This document shows positions 1-6,319 of a stretch of 12,192 nucleotides of DNA, piece after piece. A program made the translations under genes and the position numbers. Positions within the stretch are counted from its first letter, which is position 1, and each line of letters starts with the position of its first letter. Origin of the DNA: Eubacteriales bacterium (lineage in GTDB: Bacteria; Bacillota; Clostridia; Oscillospirales; CAG-382); contig JAQVQF010000050.1 in the NCBI GenBank assembly GCA_028701715.1, positions 1 to 12,192 of the forward strand, read 5' to 3'. The notes under the pieces were generated by a model. The model was not told the DNA's origin. It made no database searches and saw nothing but the letters and a program-made list of their open reading frames with translations.

Positions 1-1005
1 TGCGTCTGCCGCGCGGTGGTGGAAAACGGGCTATATGCCGGCGCTCTTCCGTTAAAATTATATTATATATCTAATTTTTTCCGCTATGAAAAGCCTCAGG
101 CGGGGAGAAGCCGTGAATTTTTCCAGTTCGGCTGCGAAACCTTCGGTCCAGATTCTCCGTATGCCGACGCGGAGTCGATACTCCTCGCGGATTCGGTGCT
201 TAAGAAGTTGGGTATAAATAATTATGTCCTTCATATAAATTCCATCGGCTGCGCGGACTGCCGCCCCGTTTACAGAACGGCGCTTAAAGAATACTTTACA
301 GCTCATTCTAACGAGCTGTGTGAAACCTGCAGGGCAAGGCTTGAAACCAACCCTCTGCGCATACTCGACTGTAAATCCGCCGTTTGTTCTCAAATAGCGT
401 CAAACGCGCCGAAAACTGTTGATTATCTTTGCAAAAAATGCGGCGAAAATTATAATAATCTTAAAGGTTTACTTAAGGATTCGGGTTTACAATATAACGA
501 AAATCCCAAATGCGTAAGAGGGCTTGATTATTACACGGGTATTGTTTTCGAATTCGTGCACGGCGGAATAGGCGCACAGGCGGCGCTCGGAGGAGGCGGC
601 AGATATAACGGGCTTATCGCCGAACTCGGCGGACCGGAACTCCCCGCCATAGGTTTCGCGCTGGGCATGTCAAGGCTTTTGCTTGCCATTGAAGCCGATA
701 AAGCAAGCATCTATTCACCGGACAAGCCCCTGTTGTATATCGCGCCTGTCGGCAATTCGGCTTCGGGTCAGGCCTTCCTGCTTTGCGAAAAGCTCAGGAA
801 AGCGGGAATCCCCTGCGAAACCGACCTCACCGGCCGTTCCGTCAAGGCTCAGATGAAATACGCCGATAAAAACGGATTCGGTTATGTATGCGTAATCGGC
901 GACGACGAGCTTGCCGCGGGAAATGTCGAAATTAAAAACCTTTTAACCGGGGAAAAGCAAAATGTCCCCATAGCTCCGGAAGAATTTATCAAAATATTAA
1001 AGTAA
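1..1005 (+). CDS. hisS: Histidyl-tRNA synthetase, 5' end cut by window edge
   Basis: Class II aminoacyl-tRNA synthetase that charges tRNA-His with histidine in the cytoplasm. The frame is open through base 1, so the visible 334 residues are the C-terminal four-fifths of a protein usually about 420 long; roughly 85-90 N-terminal residues including motif 1 lie outside. Counting from the first visible codon: motif 2 around FRYEKPQAGR (residues 27-36), the histidine-specific RGLDYY motif (173-178), GGGGRYNGL (197-205), and motif 3 IGFALGMSR (217-225), followed by the anticodon-binding domain. The insertion between motif 2 and RGLDYY carries CxxC pairs (CADC, CETC) as in many Firmicute HisRS. The GTG at 16 is an internal codon, not the start, since homology-like sequence (CRAVVENG) continues upstream of it. 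aspS follows after 74 nt, a pairing common in Firmicutes. Confidence 0.96.
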   Translation, partial: CVCRAVVENGLYAGALPLKLYYISNFFRYEKPQAGRSREFFQFGCETFGPDSPYADAESILLADSVLKKLGINNYVLHINSIGCADCRPVYRTALKEYFTAHSNELCETCRARLETNPLRILDCKSAVCSQIASNAPKTVDYLCKKCGENYNNLKGLLKDSGLQYNENPKCVRGLDYYTGIVFEFVHGGIGAQAALGGGGRYNGLIAELGGPELPAIGFALGMSRLLLAIEADKASIYSPDKPLLYIAPVGNSASGQAFLLCEKLRKAGIPCETDLTGRSVKAQMKYADKNGFGYVCVIGDDELAAGNVEIKNLLTGEKQNVPIAPEEFIKILK

Positions 1006-1079
1006 AATATAAACGCAAGGCGTTTTGCCGAAACGTTAAAGGCTGAAAGCGGAAAGCCGGATGTCGAAAGGATAAACAA

Positions 1080-2855
1080 ATGACAGAGTTTTTAGGTGAG
1101 TCCCGAAGAACTCATTACTGCGGGACGGTAAATGAAGGCTTAATCGGCAAGCGGGTCGCCGTCGCCGGCTGGTGTCAGCGTCAGCGGGACCTGGGACAGC
1201 TTATATTTATAGATTTACGCGATCGCACGGGCATTATACAGCTTGCCTTTGACGATGAAACAAAGCTTGAAATATTTGAAAAAGCGTCGTCGGTGAGAAG
1301 CGAATATGTACTTTTTGCCTGCGGTGCGGTCAGAGAGCGTTCGTCAAAAAACCCCAACATACCCACCGGGAACGTGGAAATAGCGGTAACGCAGCTTAAA
1401 ATACTTTCAATCAGCGAAACGCCTCCGTTTGAGATACTCGACAATACCAACACGGGTGAGGATTTGAGGCTGAAATACAGATACCTTGATCTCAGAAGAC
1501 CCTCTCTCATGAACAATCTCATTTTCAGAAGCAAAGTCGCAAAAGCAACCCGTGATTATTTTAACGAAAACGGCTTTATTGAAATAGAAACCCCTATGCT
1601 CATAAAATCCACACCGGAAGGCGCGCGTGATTATCTTGTACCGTCAAGGGTGCATAAGGGCTCTTTCTATGCGCTTCCGCAGTCACCGCAGCTTTACAAG
1701 CAGATTTCAATGGTGGCGGGCTTTGACAGATATATTCAGATAGCGCGCTGCTTCCGTGACGAGGATCTGCGCGCCGACAGGCAGCCGGAATTTACCCAGA
1801 TAGACTTCGAGATGTCTTTCGTCGATGTCGAGGATATATTGAGCATAGCGGAAGGCTTTGTAAAGCGTCTTTTCAATGAGGTTATGGGAAAGGATATAGC
1901 CGTTCCGCTTCCGCGGTACACCTATAAAGAGGTCATGGAGCGTTACGGCAGCGACAAGCCGGACATACGATTCGGCATGGAGCTTATCGACCTGACAGAC
2001 GAGATTAAAAATTCAACCTTCCCGGTGTTCGCCGCCGCTATCGCGGAAGGCGGCTCGGTCAGATGCATAAACGCCGCGGGCGGCGCGGACAAGCTGACAA
2101 GGAAGGAAATAGACAAGATCACCGAATACGCCAAGGGCTGCGGGGCAAAGGGTCTTTGCTGGCTCAAATATACAGAAGGCTCCGTTTCGGGTTCGTTTAC
2201 TAAGTTTATGACAGAATCCGAGCTTGAGGCGATAAAAGCAAAAGCCCAAGCCAAGGACGGCGATGTCCTACTCATTCTCGCGGACGGCGACGACAGCGTG
2301 GTGCTGCCGACGCTCGGGCTTATCCGTTTACAAACGGCAAGTAAGCTTGAAATAAAAAGAGAAGGCTACAGCTTCCTCTGGGTAGTCGAATTCCCGTTCT
2401 TTGAATATGACAAGGAACAGGGCGAATGGGTGGCAATGCACCATCCCTTTACGGCTCCGCTCGACGAATGTCTGCCGTATCTCGAAACCGACAAGGCAAA
2501 GGTAAGAGCCAAAGCGTACGATCTTGTGCTAAACGGAATCGAGCTTTCAAGCGGCTCAATAAGAATAACCAACCCCGACCTTCAGGCTACGATATTCCGT
2601 TTGCTCGGGCTTACCGAAACGGAAGCAAAAACAAAATTCGGCTTTTTAACCGAAGCGTTTAAATACGGCGCTCCTCCTCACGGAGGAATGGGGCTTGGAC
2701 TTGACAGACTGGTTATGCAAATGCTCGGCTCGTCCTCGTTGCGGGAGGTTGTCGCTTATCCGAAGATGCAGAATGCCTCGGAGCTTATGACCGAATGCCC
2801 GACCGGGGTGCCCGTAAAGGCGCTCGACGAGCTTGGGATAACGCTGAAAGGATGA
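1080..2855 (+). CDS. aspS: Aspartyl-tRNA synthetase, bacterial type
   Basis: Class II synthetase that charges tRNA-Asp with aspartate. The 591-residue length is normal for the bacterial form. Order: N-terminal OB-fold anticodon-binding domain (about 20-110, with GWCQRQRDLG at 30-39), catalytic core starting near LKYRYLDLRRP, the PQSPQLYKQ loop (200-208), motif 2 with FRDEDLRADRQPEF (225-238), the bacterial GAD insertion domain (about 300-420), and motif 3 GLGLDRL (538-544). Leu38 sits where non-discriminating AspRS enzymes carry His, which suggests an enzyme specific for tRNA-Asp. The ATG at 1080 is preceded by GAAAGGA at 1066-1072 with 7 nt spacing, and the N-terminus (FLGESRRTHYCG) lines up with family starts. 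Likely cotranscribed with hisS and, 17 nt downstream, with the ABC ATPase gene. Confidence 0.97.
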   Translation: MTEFLGESRRTHYCGTVNEGLIGKRVAVAGWCQRQRDLGQLIFIDLRDRTGIIQLAFDDETKLEIFEKASSVRSEYVLFACGAVRERSSKNPNIPTGNVEIAVTQLKILSISETPPFEILDNTNTGEDLRLKYRYLDLRRPSLMNNLIFRSKVAKATRDYFNENGFIEIETPMLIKSTPEGARDYLVPSRVHKGSFYALPQSPQLYKQISMVAGFDRYIQIARCFRDEDLRADRQPEFTQIDFEMSFVDVEDILSIAEGFVKRLFNEVMGKDIAVPLPRYTYKEVMERYGSDKPDIRFGMELIDLTDEIKNSTFPVFAAAIAEGGSVRCINAAGGADKLTRKEIDKITEYAKGCGAKGLCWLKYTEGSVSGSFTKFMTESELEAIKAKAQAKDGDVLLILADGDDSVVLPTLGLIRLQTASKLEIKREGYSFLWVVEFPFFEYDKEQGEWVAMHHPFTAPLDECLPYLETDKAKVRAKAYDLVLNGIELSSGSIRITNPDLQATIFRLLGLTETEAKTKFGFLTEAFKYGAPPHGGMGLGLDRLVMQMLGSSSLREVVAYPKMQNASELMTECPTGVPVKALDELGITLKG

Positions 2856-2872
2856 AAGGAGAAGATATATAA

Positions 2873-3874
2873 ATGGTTGAAATAAAAAATCTGTGTAAAA
2901 ATTTCGGCGACAAAAAAGCTGTAATCGACGTTTCGTTCAATATAGAGGAGGGCGAAATCGTGGGCTTTCTCGGCCCGAACGGTGCCGGAAAGTCTACCGC
3001 GCTTAATATCCTGACCGGATTTCTTTCCGCCACAAGCGGTTCGGCAAGGATTGACGGCATTGATATTCTTGAAAATCCGCTTGAGGCGAAGAAAAAAATA
3101 GGCTTCCTGCCGGAACAACCCCCGCTTTATCCCGAAATGACGGTTAAGGAATATCTCAACTTCTGCTTCAGCCTTAAAAACTGCACCCTTCCCCGCAAGC
3201 AGCACGTTCGCGAAATATGCGAGGTCGTGAAGATTGTGGATGTCTACGGCAGAATGATAAAAAACCTTTCCAAAGGCTACAGACAGAGGGTGGGTATCGC
3301 TCAGTCGCTCATCGGTAATCCCGAGGTTTTGATATTCGACGAGCCTACCGTCGGGCTTGATCCCAAGCAGATAATAGAAATAAGAAATCTTATACGCCAT
3401 TTAGGCAAAAACCATACGGTTATTTTATCCACTCATATACTCCCGGAGGTACAGTCGGTATGCGACAGAATAGTGGTCATAAACAAAGGCAGAATTGTGG
3501 CTAACGAAAGAACAGAAAACCTCATAAACGCAGTCGAGGGCACAAAGCGGCTTGTCGCCAAGATAGTCGGTCCGGAGGATTCCGTTCTTAACCTCCTGCG
3601 TTCGACGCCGGGCGTGAAATACGCCGAAAAATTAGGAAGGCGCGACACCGATTCGGTAAGCTATCTTATAGAGAGCGAGGAACGTGTGGACGTTAGGAAA
3701 CCTATTTTCTACGCGCTTTCCAAAGCGACTTATCCGCTTATCGGTCTTGAGGGCGACGAAATTAATCTTGAGGATATATTTATTCGTCTGGTTGATCCCG
3801 ATAAAAAGGATAAAACAGAAAAACGCAGAAGGCAAACCCCTCCTGCAAGCCGCGGTTCCGCGGAGAAAGGATGA
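2873..3874 (+). CDS. ABC transporter ATP-binding protein, GldA/CcmA-like
   Basis: Cytoplasmic ATPase that should energise the permease encoded next. All nucleotide-binding motifs are intact: Walker A GPNGAGKST (34-42), Q-loop around LPEQPP (79-84), signature LSKGYRQR (132-139), Walker B VLIFDEP (152-158) with catalytic Glu157, D-loop GLDP (161-164) and H-loop His188. The sequence style (PEQPPLYPEMTVKEYL; LSKGYRQRVGIAQSLIGNP) is that of ATPases paired with ABC-2 permeases of the gliding GldA or copper/NosF type. Residues after about 215 form the usual C-terminal extension, ending in a Lys/Arg-rich, probably unstructured tail (about 310-333). The start at 2873 follows AAAGGAG at 2855-2861, which overlaps the aspS stop. 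The permease gene begins 9 nt after the stop. Substrate cannot be read from the sequence. Confidence 0.93.
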   Translation: MVEIKNLCKNFGDKKAVIDVSFNIEEGEIVGFLGPNGAGKSTALNILTGFLSATSGSARIDGIDILENPLEAKKKIGFLPEQPPLYPEMTVKEYLNFCFSLKNCTLPRKQHVREICEVVKIVDVYGRMIKNLSKGYRQRVGIAQSLIGNPEVLIFDEPTVGLDPKQIIEIRNLIRHLGKNHTVILSTHILPEVQSVCDRIVVINKGRIVANERTENLINAVEGTKRLVAKIVGPEDSVLNLLRSTPGVKYAEKLGRRDTDSVSYLIESEERVDVRKPIFYALSKATYPLIGLEGDEINLEDIFIRLVDPDKKDKTEKRRRQTPPASRGSAEKG

Positions 3875-3883
3875 CAAATCGGT

Positions 3884-4606
3884 ATGTTCGCAGTATACAG
3901 GCGTGAGCTACGCTCATATTTTATAACACCGATAGGTTATATTTTCGCAGGGATGTTTCTTGCTGTTTCGGGACTGTTGTTTTCCTTCACAATACTTCAG
4001 ACAAACAATTCCGGCGACTACACATATGCGGGAATGTATGAATATTTCCTATATCTTCTTTTTGTGTTTTCAATATTGATACCTCTTCTCACCATGAAGC
4101 TTTTGTCGGAGGAAAAAAAGCAAAAAACCGAGCAGCTGCTTATGACGTCGCCGATTTCACTGACAGGTATCATTATGGCAAAGTACTGTGCCGCGCTGAC
4201 CATATTCGCCGGCACTCTCGGTGTTAACTTTTTTAACTTTCTTCTGCTTCTGAAATACGGCTCTCCCAATATGACAATAGTAATGTCGAATATATTGGGC
4301 TTGTTCCTTATAGGCGCCGCTTTTATCGCGGTGGGCGTTTTCCTTTCCTCGCTCACCGAAAACCAGCTTGTCGCCGCGGTATCCTCAATAGCGGTGGAGG
4401 TAGCGCTGTTGCTTGTGGGTATACTTGTCAATAAAATTGAACTAACCTTTTTCCGGGTGTTTCTCAGATGGTTTTCGGTGCTCGATCGTTATGATCCCTT
4501 TACCGGAGGCTATTTCGACATTGCGGCAATAATCTATTTTATATCTTTCACCGGGGTGTTCCTTTTCCTGACGATACGTGTTTATGAAAAACGCCGTTGG
4601 TCATGA
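3884..4606 (+). CDS. ABC-2 type permease, GldF-like
   Basis: Integral membrane partner of the preceding ATPase. The 240 residues contain about six hydrophobic segments (roughly 17-38, 53-73, 96-119, 133-153, 164-184, 213-232). After the second segment comes the cytoplasmic stretch KLLSEEKKQKTEQLL (72-86), followed by MTSPIS (87-92), the hallmark (Glu-Glu-Lys then T-E-x-L-L-x-x-P) of ABC-2 permeases of the GldF/NosY type. Length matches GldF-like proteins. The C-terminal ERYDPF-like motif is present here as LDRYDPFTGGYFD, typical of the family. The ribosome binding site GAGAAAGGA (3863-3871) lies at the end of the ATPase gene, so translation of the two is probably coupled. The substrate and the direction of transport are unknown; export or mechanical work on the envelope fits the family. 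Confidence 0.9.
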   Translation: MFAVYRRELRSYFITPIGYIFAGMFLAVSGLLFSFTILQTNNSGDYTYAGMYEYFLYLLFVFSILIPLLTMKLLSEEKKQKTEQLLMTSPISLTGIIMAKYCAALTIFAGTLGVNFFNFLLLLKYGSPNMTIVMSNILGLFLIGAAFIAVGVFLSSLTENQLVAAVSSIAVEVALLLVGILVNKIELTFFRVFLRWFSVLDRYDPFTGGYFDIAAIIYFISFTGVFLFLTIRVYEKRRWS

Positions 4607-4642
4607 TGTTTAAAAATTTTGCGTAACAGAAAGGGATAATAA

Positions 4643-6214
4643 ATGGGAACAATTAAAAGCACTATTAAATCCAATAAATTTAAATACGGCTCCTATTCGG
4701 TTATATTTATCGCGGTGTTTGTCGCGCTTGTCATAGCGCTCAACCTTGTGGTTTCATTCCTTGATAGCAAATACAATTTAAAGATAGATTTAACCGAAAA
4801 CCAGCTTTACACGGTAGGTTCCGTTGTTGACGAAACGTTGAAAACAGCGCTGGGCGATAAATATTCCGACTTTGACCTTACCATAACCTTTTGCACCGAC
4901 AGAGATATGTTTAAATATTACGACACAATTGTTTCTGAAGTCAACACTTACTATACCTCTGTCCGTGACGTCGCGGAACAATACGCAAGGATATATAACG
5001 GCACAAACGGAAAAGGGAAAATCACGGTCAACTATATAGATATCGTATCGGATCCTGCTTCTGCAAATAAAATAAAGCAGCAGACGCAGCTTGATACCAT
5101 ATCATGGGACAACATTATAATCCAGAACAACACTAATCTTAAATACTACCGCGTGCTTGCCTTTGGCGCTTTCTACAGGGTTTCGGATGATACGGGAAAT
5201 CTTTATGCTTTCCAGGGAGAAAATCGTTTTACCGCTTCAATTATTCAATGTGCCGTCGCAGAGAATATGACGGTAGCCCTGTCGATCGGGAACGGTGAAA
5301 AATACTCCAGCCAGTTAAAAGAGATATTCGAGCTTTCAACCCTGAATGTCGTGGAAATAGATCTTTCCAAAGATGATATACCGAAAGAAGCCAATATTCT
5401 TGTCATTTCCGCTCCGCTGTATGACTTCACCTACGGCAACGAAGGTGAGATAGATAGAATTTCCGACTTTCTTTCAGATAAGGAAACCTATCATTCGCTT
5501 ATGGTGTTTGTAAACGCGAGCACACCCGATCTTCCCAATCTGAGAGACTATTTACGGGAACAATGGGGACTTGATTATCTCCCGAATCATAAGATAACGG
5601 ATGAAACATATTCCGTAAAGGGTTCGGGTTTCCAGACAGTAATAGGCAAATACAGCCCGGGGGATACATCATCCGCCGCATATGTTTTACACAGAATTGC
5701 CTCGGAAGCCGGCGTTTCCACGGTCTTCAACAACGCGGTTCAATTAACCGCCGACACTACCGGGCTCAGAAGCATATATGTGGAAGTTTCGTTATATGCA
5801 TATCCGACCGCGAAAGTGACTTACCATTCCGATACGAACGGAGAGGAGTTTGTGACCGAATCCGCGGGGAGCTGTCCGCTTTTGGCGATTTCGACCTATC
5901 ACACCTACGCCAATGACGACTTTAATTATAACGCCAACAAATATCAATATGTCATGCTTGTGGGTTCCACCGATTTCGCTACCGGAGATTATCTTTCCGG
6001 CACCTACGGCAACCAGGATATTATATATTCCGCCACCCGCGCCATGGCGACCGACAGAGTAGCTCTCGATATCGATTTTAAACAATTTGACTCGGCGGCT
6101 CTTACCCTTACAAGCGGCACCGCGAAAAAGCTGATGATTCTTGTTACCTGCGCAATACCCAGCGTCATTATAATAATCGGTATAGCGGTGTTCTTAAAAA
6201 GAAGACACCTATAG
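4643..6214 (+). CDS. GldG-like ABC-transporter auxiliary membrane protein
   Basis: 523-residue protein with one hydrophobic segment at each end (about 17-40 and 497-518) and a large region between them that should lie outside the cytoplasm. Right after the first segment is DLTENQLYT (49-57), the recognisable N-terminal motif of the GldG/ABC_transp_aux family, whose members act with GldA-type ATPases and GldF-type permeases. The middle has alternating strands and helices (for example ILVISAPLYDFT, then a region resembling a Rossmann-like fold) as in that family. A GAAAGGGA ribosome binding site lies about 7 nt upstream of the ATG, which is 36 nt after the permease stop. In Bacteroidetes the family is linked to gliding; here, in a Firmicute-like cell, its function is unknown. 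Confident in the family, not in the role. Confidence 0.87.
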   Translation: MGTIKSTIKSNKFKYGSYSVIFIAVFVALVIALNLVVSFLDSKYNLKIDLTENQLYTVGSVVDETLKTALGDKYSDFDLTITFCTDRDMFKYYDTIVSEVNTYYTSVRDVAEQYARIYNGTNGKGKITVNYIDIVSDPASANKIKQQTQLDTISWDNIIIQNNTNLKYYRVLAFGAFYRVSDDTGNLYAFQGENRFTASIIQCAVAENMTVALSIGNGEKYSSQLKEIFELSTLNVVEIDLSKDDIPKEANILVISAPLYDFTYGNEGEIDRISDFLSDKETYHSLMVFVNASTPDLPNLRDYLREQWGLDYLPNHKITDETYSVKGSGFQTVIGKYSPGDTSSAAYVLHRIASEAGVSTVFNNAVQLTADTTGLRSIYVEVSLYAYPTAKVTYHSDTNGEEFVTESAGSCPLLAISTYHTYANDDFNYNANKYQYVMLVGSTDFATGDYLSGTYGNQDIIYSATRAMATDRVALDIDFKQFDSAALTLTSGTAKKLMILVTCAIPSVIIIIGIAVFLKRRHL

Positions 6215-6221
6215 TTATCAT

Positions 6222-6261
6222 CGGGCGGAGTTCACCTTGTCACAGGCGTATTATCCGCCCG
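6222..6261 (+). other. Intercistronic stem-loop
   Basis: CGGGCGGA at 6222-6229 is perfectly complementary to TCCGCCCG at 6254-6261, giving an 8-bp GC-rich stem with a 24-nt loop. It sits in the longest gap of the operon, between the GldG-like gene and the DUF4340 gene. The stem is followed after four bases by a short T-rich run (TTTATTT), so it might act as a weak terminator, an RNA-processing site or an mRNA stabiliser that sets the relative levels of the two parts of the operon. The loop is long for an intrinsic terminator. Function is inferred. Confidence 0.4.
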
Positions 6262-6303
6262 CAGGTTTATTTACAGACGCTCAAGCCTTTCCCGTTTATA
6301 TTC

Positions 6304-6310
6304 AAGGGAG
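6304..6310 (+). promoter_or_regulatory. Ribosome binding site deciding the start of the DUF4340 gene
   Basis: AAGGGAG lies only 3 nt before the ATG at 6314 but 9 nt before the in-frame ATG at 6320. The second spacing is normal and the first is too tight, so translation most likely starts at 6320; the alternative would add two residues (Met-Lys). Confidence 0.6.
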
Positions 6311-6319
6311 ATTATGAAA

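Noticed and set aside
16..18. GTG as start of a shorter hisS
   Set aside because: HisRS-like sequence continues in frame upstream to base 1, and no ribosome binding site is visible, so the gene is simply cut by the window edge.
2756..3400. 214-codon open frame on the minus strand across the aspS/ABC ATPase junction
   Set aside because: It is antisense to two clear genes with intact motifs, and its translation shows no recognisable domain. It is a by-product of codon use on the plus strand.
6270..6302. TTTACA followed by TTTATA/TATATT as a possible internal promoter before the DUF4340 gene
   Set aside because: The spacer is 19-21 bp and the better-spaced hexamer matches the -10 consensus poorly. 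Too weak to list.
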